DNA of 46,446 nucleotides from Sphingobacteriia bacterium (GTDB lineage Bacteria > Bacteroidota > Bacteroidia > Bacteroidales > 4484-276): NCBI GenBank assembly GCA_009930115.1, contig RZYY01000008.1, positions 1 to 46,446 of the forward strand. The letters are read 5' to 3'. The notes below the pieces were generated by a model. The model was not told the DNA's origin, ran no database searches, and saw only the letters and a list, made by a program, of their open reading frames with translations. The position numbers and the translations under genes are program-made. This document shows positions 1-8,454 of the stretch, one piece after another (the first letter of the stretch is position 1; every line of letters begins with the position of its first letter).

Positions 1-153
1 GCTTGACCGGGCTGGTATCACTGTTGCCCGTAAGGGTAACGAGATAAATACCCGGTTTTGCCCTGAAAGGAATACGGTTTAATCCTTTTTCAGTCAGCAA
101 TTCTGTTTTGGTCAAACGGCCCTGACAGTCGAAAACATTTAGGTTGTAATGGC
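1..153 (-). pseudogene. Orphan fragment resembling a T9SS C-terminal sorting domain
   Basis: Read on the minus strand, this edge encodes a stretch running NLNVFDCQGRL through GLNRIPFRAKPGIYLVTL and onward off the window. That is the usual look of the second half of a type A Por/T9SS sorting domain: a V-D-x-x-G-R turn, then G-x-N-x-I, then PGIYLV. The frame enters from inside the 3' end of the neighbouring dehydrogenase gene, where it is closed by a stop near 217 without any ATG, so no secreted protein body is attached. It looks like the surviving tail of a lost gene. Its true end lies outside the window. Family resemblance is read by eye. Confidence 0.5.
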
Positions 154-156
154 AAT

Positions 157-912
157 CTATTTTTTGTCCACAATCGTCGAATTGGCCTGTGCCAGGGGGG
201 TTACCACCAGATCGTTAATACAGACGTGTTCGGGGAGGGTAGTCAAATACCATGCAATATTTGCTATATCTTCGGCTGCCAATGGTTTGTAGCCCTGATA
301 GACTTTTGTGGCGCGCTCCTCATCGCCTTTGAAGCGTACTTTTGAAAATTCGGTTTCGACGAGACCCGGGCATATCTGAGATACCTTTATTCCGGTACCG
401 ATCAGGTCAATACGCATGGCTTTTGTAATGGCATCCACGGCGTGCTTGGTGGCACAATAAACATTTCCTTTGGGATAAACCTCTTTACCTGCAATGGAGC
501 CAATATTTATGATCTGTCCTTTGCCACGTGCGATCATAAGTGGTACGACAGCGCGTGATACATATAGTAATCCTTTGATATTGGTATCAATCATTTGTTC
601 CCAGTCATCAATATTCCCTTCCTGAAAAGGATCAAGTCCGACAGCCAGGCCGGCGTTATTGACTAAAATATCTATTGCTTTCCATTCGTCGGGAAGATAA
701 TGAAAAGCAAGTTCCACATCTTTTCGGCTGGTTACATCCATTTTGAGCGTGAGCACGCCGGCTTTCCCATCCTGGTTTATTTTTGCTGAAATTTCATTCA
801 GCCGTTCCTGGCGACGTCCGCTCACGATTACGTTGACTCCGTTTTTTGCAAGAACCAGTGCTGTTGCTTCTCCTATGCCGGATGTAGCACCTGTGATAAG
901 GGCCGTTTTCAT
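157..912 (-). CDS. Short-chain dehydrogenase/reductase (classical SDR, YdfG-like)
   Basis: A 251-residue soluble NAD(P)-dependent oxidoreductase. The N-terminal Rossmann motif TGATSGIG is at residues 7-14, NNAG at 85-88, and the catalytic set is Ser139, Tyr152 and Lys156 (YCATK). The PG motif (CPGLVETEF) follows, as in classical SDRs. SGRR after beta-strand 2 suggests NADP(H) preference. Length and motif order resemble the YdfG group of 3-hydroxy acid/serine dehydrogenases, but SDR substrates cannot be read from sequence. The ATG at 910-912 gives the normal SDR N-terminus. It is transcribed alone, about 95 bases from its upstream neighbour. Confidence 0.9.
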   Translation of the reverse strand: MKTALITGATSGIGEATALVLAKNGVNVIVSGRRQERLNEISAKINQDGKAGVLTLKMDVTSRKDVELAFHYLPDEWKAIDILVNNAGLAVGLDPFQEGNIDDWEQMIDTNIKGLLYVSRAVVPLMIARGKGQIINIGSIAGKEVYPKGNVYCATKHAVDAITKAMRIDLIGTGIKVSQICPGLVETEFSKVRFKGDEERATKVYQGYKPLAAEDIANIAWYLTTLPEHVCINDLVVTPLAQANSTIVDKK

Positions 913-1007
913 ATTTTGAAATGTTAGTTGGTTAATTCTTGAATTTACAAGTTATGTAACATCCTTTTGATGACAGTTGGAGCCTGAAGATGATTCACTG
1001 CACTTTC

Positions 1008-1406
1008 CTAATAGTTAGGGGTGGCTCCCCAAAAGTTGGTGTTTTGGTCAGCATCTTCGCCAAAGGCTTTGAAGTATTTTTCGCCAATCACATAGGTGCA
1101 GTGCTCACCGGCAATTTGCGAAAACAGGACTTCAAATTCATCACCCATATCAATCATGGTTACCAGTGTAAATTTTTTATTGTTCTTTTCCACTGTCAGA
1201 TTTGCATGGCAGAGAGGACAAAAAAAATCAAGGTGCTCACCTGCTTTGACTTTAAAGGATGGGTGCTTGATTGCTCTGTAATCTCCCAAATCCGGAGTCA
1301 GGAGAATGATTCCCCTGGTGCCATCGTGTTTTTGTGCGGAGAAAAAGATTCTGTCGTTCAGATACAGATCACCAAAACAATAAGGACATTGAAATTGTCT
1401 TTCCAT
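1008..1406 (-). CDS. Small zinc-ribbon-like protein of unknown function
   Basis: A 132-residue protein I cannot assign to a named family. It has two CxxC knuckles, CPYC at residues 7-10 and CPLC at 63-66, about 50 residues apart, which would fit a split zinc ribbon. There is no signal peptide or membrane segment, so it should be cytosolic. The C-terminal half is mixed charged and aromatic (EKYFKAFGE) and ends in a polar tail. A TAnnTTTG promoter box lies just upstream. The opposite strand is also open over most of this interval (990-1424), but the CxxC pairs and the promoter favour the minus-strand reading. Confidence 0.7.
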   Translation of the reverse strand: MERQFQCPYCFGDLYLNDRIFFSAQKHDGTRGIILLTPDLGDYRAIKHPSFKVKAGEHLDFFCPLCHANLTVEKNNKKFTLVTMIDMGDEFEVLFSQIAGEHCTYVIGEKYFKAFGEDADQNTNFWGATPNY

Positions 1407-1446
1407 AATATTTATTTTGAATGATTCATAGAGGATTCGATGAATA

Positions 1447-1454
1447 CAAATATA
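1447..1454 (-). promoter_or_regulatory. Bacteroidota -7 promoter box (TATATTTG)
   Basis: On the minus strand this reads TATATTTG, matching TAnnTTTG, about 40 bases before the ATG of the zinc-ribbon-like gene. No clear -33 TTG is present at the expected distance. Confidence 0.45.
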
Positions 1455-1501
1455 TATTAAAACGCTGACCTGCCGGAACGGATTGCTTCAGATTTTTGAT
1501 A

Positions 1502-2506
1502 TTATTTTTCTTTAAAAATGTAAACATTCGGTTTTTCACCTGCTTTTAAAAACCCTCTGAACATTCCTGAAGTATTGAATGGCATTGCGATGTTTCCGTT
1601 TTTATCCAGGGCAATTACTCCGCCGTTACCGCCCATTTTTTTTAACTTGTTGTTTATGATATCATCTGCTGCATCTTCAAGGGTTTGATTAAGGTACATC
1701 ATTCTGGCAGCGATGTCATAAGCCACCACATTGCGGATAAAATATTCTCCATGACCGGTGGCAGATATTCCGCAGGCAGCATTATTGGCGTAAGTGCCGG
1801 CCCCAATTATGGGGGCATCGCCCACACGGCCAAATTTTTTATTGGTCATTCCGCCGGTTGATGTCCCAGCGGCAATGTTTCCCTGTTTGTCCAGTGCAAC
1901 ACAGCCGACAGTTCCTGTCTTTTTTGATTGCTCATTTTCTCTTGCTTTTTGCAGGGCGTTCCAGCTATTTTGTGTAAAGAAGTAAGAAGGATCAACGAGT
2001 TCAAGGCCCTTTTCCCGGGCAAATCTTTCAGCTCCGTCTTTGATGAGCATCACATGCGGTGACTCTTCCATAACTTTGCGGGCTGCTGATATAGGATTTT
2101 TAATGGTGGTTACGTTGGCTACAGCGCCTGCTTTGAGCGTATTTCCATCCATGATTGAGGCATCCAGCTCATTAACCCCGTCTGCATTAAATACGGCACC
2201 ACGACCAGCATTAAACATGGAATCATCTTCAAGAATCCGAATAGCAGTTTCAACTGCATCAAGACTGGACCCCCCGTTTTCCAGTATCTTACCGCCGGCA
2301 AGTAAAGCTTTTTCAAGGTGTAATTTGTATTCTTTTTCTTTATCCGCCGGGAAATTTTCAGGATTCATGTACCCTGCACCTCCATGCACAACGATAGCCC
2401 AGGTCACGGTTGCGGTGTTTTCTTTATTGCCGGGTTTTTCAGTTTGGTTGCAGGAAGTGACAATCATTGCAGAGATTGTCAGTAAAACAAAAGCAAGAAT
2501 CTTCAT
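1502..2506 (-). CDS. iaaA: Isoaspartyl peptidase/L-asparaginase (plant-type, Ntn hydrolase), lipoprotein
   Basis: This is a 334-residue precursor with a lipoprotein signal (hydrophobic residues 3-16, lipobox VTSC, Cys19). It should be exported and membrane anchored. Hallmarks of the family are HGGAG at 41-45, NAGRGAVFN around 99-107, and the autocleavage/nucleophile threonine in GTVGCVALD (Thr199), followed by GTSTGG. The family self-cleaves before this Thr to form alpha and beta subunits, and hydrolyses isoaspartyl dipeptides and asparagine. It starts two bases after the TauE-like permease stop, so it is the last gene of the suf-dxs run. It closely fits the family; which substrate dominates is not visible. 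Confidence 0.93.
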   Translation of the reverse strand: MKILAFVLLTISAMIVTSCNQTEKPGNKENTATVTWAIVVHGGAGYMNPENFPADKEKEYKLHLEKALLAGGKILENGGSSLDAVETAIRILEDDSMFNAGRGAVFNADGVNELDASIMDGNTLKAGAVANVTTIKNPISAARKVMEESPHVMLIKDGAERFAREKGLELVDPSYFFTQNSWNALQKARENEQSKKTGTVGCVALDKQGNIAAGTSTGGMTNKKFGRVGDAPIIGAGTYANNAACGISATGHGEYFIRNVVAYDIAARMMYLNQTLEDAADDIINNKLKKMGGNGGVIALDKNGNIAMPFNTSGMFRGFLKAGEKPNVYIFKEK

Positions 2507-2508
2507 TT

Positions 2509-3294
2509 TTATGTTTTTAGAGATAAAATTATTCCTTTAATGCTGATAAAGTCGAACAAATCGGCAGCGGTAAGCAAAATAACCACAATAATTACCCACT
2601 GAACAAATTTTGCTCCTTTTTTAACGGCTATGTGTGCTGCAATATATGATCCGGCAATTGTTCCAACGGTCATCATTAATCCATAAGCCCAGTGTATCTG
2701 ATTGTTAATCAGAAAAATAATTATGGTAAATGGCGTGTAAAGCAAGACCACAAAGACTTTGATAGCATTTGCCTTGACCAGTTCATAGCCGGCGCCAAGT
2801 ACAACTCCTGCAAGCAGGAAATAACCCACGCCCACCTGGATAAATCCTCCGTAAAGTCCGATCAGAAAAAAAATCAGGATTTGTTTGACGCTTATTCTGG
2901 CTTCGATCAATTCTTTGCGCTCACTGATCCAACGGGAAGGATCATATAAAATAAAAATCATCATGATGATGAGAATGATGCCAACAGCAATTTCGAAAGC
3001 TTGTTCGTTGATGTCGACGGCTACCCATGCACCAATCACGGAACCTACCACAGCAGGCACCGACAACCAGAAAGCCTTACGCAGATCGAGCACTTTTTTT
3101 TGTTTAAAACTGGCAGCAGCGGTGAGTGTTTGAAGAAAAACACCAATGCGGTTGGTACCATTGGCAACGTTGGGTGGCAAGCCCAGCATCATCAGGACTG
3201 CAAGGGAAATAATTGATCCTCCGCCGGCAAGAGTATTGATGAAACCAACCAGTGCTCCTGATACAGTAAGTGAAATGATTTCGAACCAGGTCAT
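2509..3294 (-). CDS. TauE/SafE (TSUP) family membrane permease
   Basis: A 261-residue integral membrane protein with about eight hydrophobic segments arranged as two similar halves. Each half opens with a glycine-rich segment: GFINTLAGGGSIISL near residue 17 and GGFIQVGVGYFLLAG near 149. This is the signature of the TSUP family, which moves sulfite, sulfonates or related organic anions across the inner membrane. The gene lies 10 bases after dxs and 2 bases before the asparaginase gene, so it is very likely co-transcribed. A sulfur substrate would fit the upstream suf genes, but that is inference. Confidence 0.88.
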   Translation of the reverse strand: MTWFEIISLTVSGALVGFINTLAGGGSIISLAVLMMLGLPPNVANGTNRIGVFLQTLTAAASFKQKKVLDLRKAFWLSVPAVVGSVIGAWVAVDINEQAFEIAVGIILIIMMIFILYDPSRWISERKELIEARISVKQILIFFLIGLYGGFIQVGVGYFLLAGVVLGAGYELVKANAIKVFVVLLYTPFTIIIFLINNQIHWAYGLMMTVGTIAGSYIAAHIAVKKGAKFVQWVIIVVILLTAADLFDFISIKGIILSLKT

Positions 3295-3304
3295 ACCTTA
3301 AAGA

Positions 3305-5221
3305 TTAGTTTTTTGTTCTGATTAATGAAAGAGCAGTGCTCACAATCCCTTCAGCGTCATAACCGCATTCATGCCAGAGTTGTTCCTGACTCCCCTGTTC
3401 AATAAACCGATCCGGGATGCCCAGTCTTACAATTTGTGAATGAATCCCCATATCTGTAGCCAGTTCGTCTAATGCTGATCCAAGTCCGCCGGTGATAACG
3501 CCATCTTCAACGGTGATGATGTGATCAAAATGGGTTAAAATATCCTTAAGGAGGGAATGATCAATAGGTTTAAGAAAGCGGATATCAATATGAGTGGTGG
3601 TAATTCCTTGTTCGTCGAGTGTGGCACAGGCTTTCGCCGCTTCATTTCCAATGTGACCAATGGTGATAACTGCCAGGTCTTTGCCCTCCCTGATTATTCT
3701 TCCCTTTCCAATTTCCAATTCCTCAAATGGAGTTTTCCAGTTGCGTAGTACACCACGACCTCTGGGGTACCTGATGACAAAAGGCCCCTTGTTTTCGGTC
3801 TGGGCGGTAAACATCATGTTTCGCAATTCCTGTTCATTCATTGGGGCGCAAATGGTCAGGTTCGGGATGCTTCTGAGGTAGGCAAGGTCGAAGGCACCAT
3901 GATGGGTCGGGCCGTCTTCACCTACCAGTCCGGCTCTATCAAGACAAAAAACCACGGGCAGATTTTGAAGTGCAACATCATGAATCAACTGATCGTAGGC
4001 TCGTTGCATAAAGGTTGAATAGATATTGCAGAATGGAATAAATCCATCGGTGGCCAGACCTGCCGCAAAAGTGACGGCGTGCTGTTCGGCAATTCCTACA
4101 TCAAAAGTTCGATCAGGCATTTTGACCATCATCATATCCAATGAGCAGCCGGTTGGCATTGCCGGAGTGATGCCGATTATTTTTTTGTTTTTTTCGGCCA
4201 GCTCAATAATGGTTTTTCCGAAAACTACCTGATATTTTGGTGGCTGAACCTGATCGCATGGCTCTTTAACAATCAGTTCCCCGGTTTTCTTATTGAAGGC
4301 GGAGGGTGGTGCATGATAAATCACCGGTTGTTTTTCAGCAAGTTCCAGGCCTTTGCCTTTAACGGTTATGATGTGTAAAAGCTTGGGGCCCTGAATGTTT
4401 TTTATATCTCTGAGCAATTTTGTCAGACGGAGAACATCGTTCCCGTCAACAGGCCCGAAATAGCGGAAGTTGAAAGCTTCAAAAAGATTGCTTCGACGGA
4501 GAATACTGCCCTTTACCGCATTCCCGACCTGCTTGACGATGGCTCGTGTATTTGCTCCGTATTTTGTGCCTCCTCCGAGCAGATGCCAGATTTTGTCCTT
4601 TAGTTTGTTGTAAGCTTTGGAAGTAACAATGTTGGCCAGATAATCCTTAATTGCCCCGACATTTTTGTCAATAGCTATACCATTATCGTTGAGGATAATC
4701 AGCAGGTTCGGGTTGTTTACTCCGGCATTATTTAGTGCTTCGATAGCCATTCCTCCGGTCATGGCACCATCACCGATTACGGCAATATGATGGCGATTGT
4801 TCAGGTTTTTCATTCTGGCTGCAACAGCCATTCCGAGTGCTGCCGAGATAGATGTTGAGGAGTGACCTACACCATAGGCATCATATTCACTTTCCGACAT
4901 TTTTGGAAATCCACTGATGCCTTTGAACTTGCGGTTGGAATGAAAAACATCCCGACGGCCGGTGAGGATTTTGTGCCCGTATGCCTGATGACCGACATCC
5001 CAGATCAGTTTGTCGTCAGGGGTATTGAAAACATAATGCAGCGCTACCGTCAATTCAACAACACCCAGGCTTGCGCCAAGATGCCCGGGATTGTTGGAAA
5101 CAGCATCAATAATAAACTCTCTCAGTTCGCTGCACACCAGCGGCAGCTCAGCTTCATCAAGTTTCTTGAGATCTGACGGGCTGTTTATTGCCGATAAATA
5201 TTTATAGGATTGTTCATCCAT
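3305..5221 (-). CDS. dxs: 1-deoxy-D-xylulose-5-phosphate synthase
   Basis: Thiamine-diphosphate enzyme that condenses pyruvate and glyceraldehyde-3-phosphate, the first step of the MEP isoprenoid pathway. N-terminal NNPGHLGASLG and WDVGHQAYGHK, the ThDP motif GDGAMTGG, and in the middle domain DRAGLVGEDGPTHHG are all present. The C-terminal transketolase domain is complete. An in-frame TTG lies eight codons upstream at 5245, but the ATG at 5219-5221 gives the normal N-terminus (MDEQSYKYL, 638 residues), so I use it. It sits between sufT and the TSUP gene in one compact run. The pathway's last two enzymes, IspG and IspH, are Fe-S proteins, a plausible reason for the linkage with suf. Confidence 0.96.
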   Translation of the reverse strand: MDEQSYKYLSAINSPSDLKKLDEAELPLVCSELREFIIDAVSNNPGHLGASLGVVELTVALHYVFNTPDDKLIWDVGHQAYGHKILTGRRDVFHSNRKFKGISGFPKMSESEYDAYGVGHSSTSISAALGMAVAARMKNLNNRHHIAVIGDGAMTGGMAIEALNNAGVNNPNLLIILNDNGIAIDKNVGAIKDYLANIVTSKAYNKLKDKIWHLLGGGTKYGANTRAIVKQVGNAVKGSILRRSNLFEAFNFRYFGPVDGNDVLRLTKLLRDIKNIQGPKLLHIITVKGKGLELAEKQPVIYHAPPSAFNKKTGELIVKEPCDQVQPPKYQVVFGKTIIELAEKNKKIIGITPAMPTGCSLDMMMVKMPDRTFDVGIAEQHAVTFAAGLATDGFIPFCNIYSTFMQRAYDQLIHDVALQNLPVVFCLDRAGLVGEDGPTHHGAFDLAYLRSIPNLTICAPMNEQELRNMMFTAQTENKGPFVIRYPRGRGVLRNWKTPFEELEIGKGRIIREGKDLAVITIGHIGNEAAKACATLDEQGITTTHIDIRFLKPIDHSLLKDILTHFDHIITVEDGVITGGLGSALDELATDMGIHSQIVRLGIPDRFIEQGSQEQLWHECGYDAEGIVSTALSLIRTKN

Positions 5222-5260
5222 TTTATTCAAATTTAAACCTGACAAGTGTTAAATTATTTG

Positions 5261-5584
5261 TCAGAGCATTCCAAGTTCAAACTTTCCCTCTTCCGATATC
5301 ATGTCCTCGTCCCAGGGTGGTTCGAAAGTTAATTCGATATTTGCTTCTTTTACACCGGGAATAGATTGAACCTTTTTGCTGACTTCCATCGGAAGGCTTT
5401 CAGCAACCGGGCAGTTTGGCGAGGTCAGGGTCATCAGAATGTGTACCTGGTTATCATCAGTCACATTTATTTCATAAACCAGTCCGAGTTCATAAATATT
5501 AACAGGCACTTCAGGATCAAAGACTGTTCTGAGTACTTCTATCACAGCATCCTTCAGTGCTTTATTATTGCTTAATTCTGTCAT
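5261..5584 (-). CDS. sufT: SufT-like MIP18/DUF59 Fe-S assembly protein
   Basis: A 107-residue MIP18-family (DUF59) protein. It has the characteristic FDPEVPVNIYELGLVYEI block at residues 22-39 and the conserved cysteine in LTSPNCPVAESLP (Cys58). SufT-type proteins help mature Fe-S clusters and are commonly encoded beside suf genes. Here it lies 11 bases after sufE and about 40 bases before the dxs ATG. It is a single-domain version without the ATPase (ApbC/Mrp) fusion seen elsewhere. Confidence 0.92.
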   Translation of the reverse strand: MTELSNNKALKDAVIEVLRTVFDPEVPVNIYELGLVYEINVTDDNQVHILMTLTSPNCPVAESLPMEVSKKVQSIPGVKEANIELTFEPPWDEDMISEEGKFELGML

Positions 5585-5595
5585 GAAAGTATTCT

Positions 5596-6024
5596 TTAGG
5601 ATTCGTATTTGGTTTTAAACGCCAATGCGTACATTTTCATTTGTTTTATCATCGAAACCAATCCATTTGATCGGGTTGGTGAAAGGTGTTCAGTTAATCC
5701 GATTTCTTCGATAAAATGCAGATCAGCGTTAATAATTTCGTCGGGTTTTTGCCCGGAAAAGACCCGGATAAGAAGGTGAGCAATTCCTTTGGTAATCACA
5801 GCATCGCTGTCGGCAGTGAACCAAACCAGGCCATTCTTGTATTCGGCATTCAGCCAAACGTTTGACTGACAGCCGGTAATCAGGTTGCTTTTTATTTTAA
5901 ATTTTGGGTCAATCACGGGAATATCTTTTCCCATTTCGATCAGATAATTATATTTGTCGAGCCAGTCGGGAAACAAACTAAACTCGGCAATGATCTCCTG
6001 TCCTTTTTCTTCAATACTTTTCAT
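5596..6024 (-). CDS. sufE: SufE cysteine desulfuration protein
   Basis: A 142-residue SufE protein that accepts persulfide sulfur from SufS and passes it to the Fe-S scaffold. The sulfur-acceptor cysteine is Cys52, in the conserved LITGCQSNVWL. The IPVIDPKFK segment just before it and the C-terminal FIEEIGLTEHLSPTRSNGL block are typical. It follows sufS by 19 bases. No sufB, sufC or sufD is present in the window, so the scaffold must be encoded elsewhere. Confidence 0.96.
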   Translation of the reverse strand: MKSIEEKGQEIIAEFSLFPDWLDKYNYLIEMGKDIPVIDPKFKIKSNLITGCQSNVWLNAEYKNGLVWFTADSDAVITKGIAHLLIRVFSGQKPDEIINADLHFIEEIGLTEHLSPTRSNGLVSMIKQMKMYALAFKTKYES

Positions 6025-6043
6025 GGTTCATTGTTTATCAAAA

Positions 6044-7264
6044 CTACATTAACATGTTGCGGGTTTTTTCGATAGCTTCGGCCAGGTGGTCAATTTCTTC
6101 CTCAGTGTTATAAACGGCAAATGAAGCACGTATAAATCCGGGAACATGATAAAAGTCAATTACCGGTTGGGCACATAAATGACCTGTTCGGAGTGCAATG
6201 CCGAATTTATCAAGCAGGATACCAGCATCGTAAGGGTGAATTCCTTTGAGGTTGAAAGAGATTACTCCGGCGCGGTCAGCGGCCTGACCATGAAAGATAA
6301 TTCCTTCGATCCGGCTTAGCTTTTTGATTGCATAATCCAACAGAGTGTGTTCATGCTTACCGATAAAATCTATTCCTGTTTCGTTCATAAACTTAATGGC
6401 TTCTCCCAGGCCGAGCACTCCGCTCACATTGGGTGTTCCGGCTTCAAATTTGAACGGTAGTTCATTGAAAGTTGTTGCATCAAAAGTCACTGTCGAAATC
6501 ATTTCACCACCACCCTGATAGGGTGGCATTTTTTCGAGCAGTGATTCTTTGCCGTAAAGAACACCTGTTCCCATTGGTCCATACATTTTATGAGCCGAAA
6601 AGCAGTAAAAGTCACAGTCAAGCTCCTGAACATTCACGCTGAGATGTGGGACCGCCTGTGCTCCGTCAATGAGCACCACAGCTCCGGTCTGGTGAGCAGC
6701 TGCAATTATTTTTTTTACGGGATTAACAGTTCCCAGCGCATTACTTATGTGAGTAACGGCTACAAGTCTGGTTTTTTCGGTGAGCAGTTGCCGGAAGCTT
6801 TCTTCGGACAATTCGCCGGATGGCAGCATCGGGCATACTTTCAGAATGGCTCCGGTCCGGTTGCATAACATCTGCCAGGGGACAATGTTGCTATGATGCT
6901 CCATTTGTGTAATGAGGATTTCGTCATTCTTGTCCAGAAATTCACTGCCAAATGTAGCTGCAACAAGATTAACTGACTCTGTGGTGCCTTTGGTAAAAAT
7001 TATTTCTTTGGAAGAAGCTGCATTGATAAAATGTGCTACTTGTCTGCGAACTTCTTCATAGGCTGAAGTGGCTTCCTGGCTCAAAAAGTGAACCCCCCTG
7101 TGTATATTGCTGTTTTCGTTCGAATAGTAATCTTTCAGCCGGTTGATTACCCGTAATGGTTTCTGTGAAGTGGCGGCATTATCCAGATAAATGAATGGCT
7201 TTTTGTAAATCTCTCTGCTGAGCACCGGAAATACTTCTCTGATGTTTTTTATATCTTTTTTCAC
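6044..7264 (-). CDS. sufS: SufS group II cysteine desulfurase
   Basis: A 406-residue PLP enzyme that removes sulfur from cysteine to give alanine and an enzyme persulfide. The PLP lysine is Lys226 (FSAHKMYGPMGTG). The persulfide cysteine is Cys364 in RTGHLCAQPV, the short-loop form of group II desulfurases, which need SufE. EHHSN, the usual cofactor-stacking histidine segment, is at 122-126. The start is GTG at 7264; no ATG gives a normal N-terminus, and MKKDIKNIREVFPVL is the expected beginning. It is the first gene of the minus-strand run that includes sufE, sufT and dxs. Confidence 0.96.
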   Translation of the reverse strand: MKKDIKNIREVFPVLSREIYKKPFIYLDNAATSQKPLRVINRLKDYYSNENSNIHRGVHFLSQEATSAYEEVRRQVAHFINAASSKEIIFTKGTTESVNLVAATFGSEFLDKNDEILITQMEHHSNIVPWQMLCNRTGAILKVCPMLPSGELSEESFRQLLTEKTRLVAVTHISNALGTVNPVKKIIAAAHQTGAVVLIDGAQAVPHLSVNVQELDCDFYCFSAHKMYGPMGTGVLYGKESLLEKMPPYQGGGEMISTVTFDATTFNELPFKFEAGTPNVSGVLGLGEAIKFMNETGIDFIGKHEHTLLDYAIKKLSRIEGIIFHGQAADRAGVISFNLKGIHPYDAGILLDKFGIALRTGHLCAQPVIDFYHVPGFIRASFAVYNTEEEIDHLAEAIEKTRNMLM

Positions 7265-7393
7265 TGTCTGTGACTACTTTAAAAAGGGGCGCAAATTAGT
7301 AAATTTATCCCAACCGGCAGGTGATAATTTTTCATTTGGTGACTTCCTGAACAAGATTTTCAGAATAAATGAAGCATATTATTTCCAGGTGAT

Positions 7394-7401
7394 TAACTTT
7401 G
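7394..7401 (+). promoter_or_regulatory. Bacteroidota -7 promoter box (TAACTTTG) upstream of menA
   Basis: TAACTTTG matches TAnnTTTG and is followed by GC, as at several other promoters here. It lies about 97 bases before the menA ATG, in the 233-base divergent region between sufS and menA. No convincing -33 element was seen. Confidence 0.4.
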
Positions 7402-7497
7402 CAGAAAAAAATAGCTTTGAAGCGGGAAACTTTTAAACCCAAATCCCAGTCGATTGTTTATTTGACATTCTTTTAAAAACTAAACAGTCTTTTCAAT

Positions 7498-8454
7498 ATG
7501 AAATTTTCATCTGTGTCAGGTTTTGTGGGAAAATGGTGGATAAGCATTCGGCCATTTTCGTTACCTGCATCTACCATGCCGGTAATTTTTGGTTCAGTGC
7601 TGGCTTTTGTCTTTGGTAATGGAGACTTCAGCCTGTTGAAGTTTCTAATGGCTTTTTTCGGAATGGTCTTTTTGCATTCGGGAGCAAATATTCTCAATGA
7701 TATTTTTGATTTTAAAAACGGGCTGGATAAGATGCCGACTCCTGTCAGCGGAGGAGTAGTTCGTGGAATTATTTCGATGAAGCAGGCCTGGAGAGCGGTG
7801 TATCTGTTTTTTGTAATGGGGACAGTGCTTGGTTTGCTTCTTTCCTGGATGGTAAGCCCGATTCTCTTGCTCATCGGATTTCCCGGCTTGCTTATCGGAA
7901 TTTTTTATACCAAAGGAGGCAAATATTCATTGAAGTATCGTGCTCTGGGAGATCTTGCAGTTTTTCTGAATTTTGGAGTATTGGGGTCACTTGGTGCATG
8001 GTTTGTTCAAACCGGTTCACTGTCGTGGATACCTGTTTTATGGGCTGTTCCGATTGCCACACTCGTCATTGCAATTTTGCATGCAAACAATTGGCGGGAC
8101 ATTGCCAGTGATCAGCAGGGGCATGTTTACACCATTGCTTCGTTGCTTGGCGATAAAAATTCACTGAGGTACTATGGCTTCCTGATTTTTGCTCCTTTTT
8201 TCATGGTGCTGGCACTCGTTCTTATTCCCTACTTTTTGTTTCCCGGGTATCCGTTTATGCCGTTTAGTTTTGCCATTGTTCTTCTTTCGCTCCCAATGGC
8301 GCTGAAACTTTGGCAGAAGGCACTTAACCGCAAACAGCCCAAAAATCCGATTGACTTCATTGCACTTGACGGAGCTACCGGACAATACAACCTGGTCTTT
8401 GGTCTGCTCAGCACCGGCGCTTTGATTCTGGAATCGGTTATCAGGTTGTTGTAA
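7498..8454 (+). CDS. menA: UbiA-family prenyltransferase, 1,4-dihydroxy-2-naphthoate polyprenyltransferase-like
   Basis: A 318-residue integral membrane prenyltransferase that would attach the polyprenyl tail to 1,4-dihydroxy-2-naphthoate in menaquinone synthesis. The first aspartate-rich motif is NILNDIFDFKNGLD (residues 64-77). The second is the MenA-like NNWRDIASDQ near residue 200, and about eight or nine hydrophobic segments surround them. MenA proteins usually read NNxRDxxxD here, so the tryptophan is a mild variation. Its stop overlaps the next gene's ATG (TAATG), implying translational coupling to the CPBP protein. No other men gene is in the window. Confidence 0.85.
   Translation: MKFSSVSGFVGKWWISIRPFSLPASTMPVIFGSVLAFVFGNGDFSLLKFLMAFFGMVFLHSGANILNDIFDFKNGLDKMPTPVSGGVVRGIISMKQAWRAVYLFFVMGTVLGLLLSWMVSPILLLIGFPGLLIGIFYTKGGKYSLKYRALGDLAVFLNFGVLGSLGAWFVQTGSLSWIPVLWAVPIATLVIAILHANNWRDIASDQQGHVYTIASLLGDKNSLRYYGFLIFAPFFMVLALVLIPYFLFPGYPFMPFSFAIVLLSLPMALKLWQKALNRKQPKNPIDFIALDGATGQYNLVFGLLSTGALILESVIRLL

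Noticed and set aside
990-1424. Plus-strand open frame of 144 codons over the zinc-ribbon-like gene
   Set aside because: It is the complement of a frame with CxxC pairs and its own promoter, and its translation has no recognisable features.
5222-5245. TTG-initiated extension of dxs
   Set aside because: The ATG at 5221 gives a normal Dxs N-terminus; the extra eight residues have no support.
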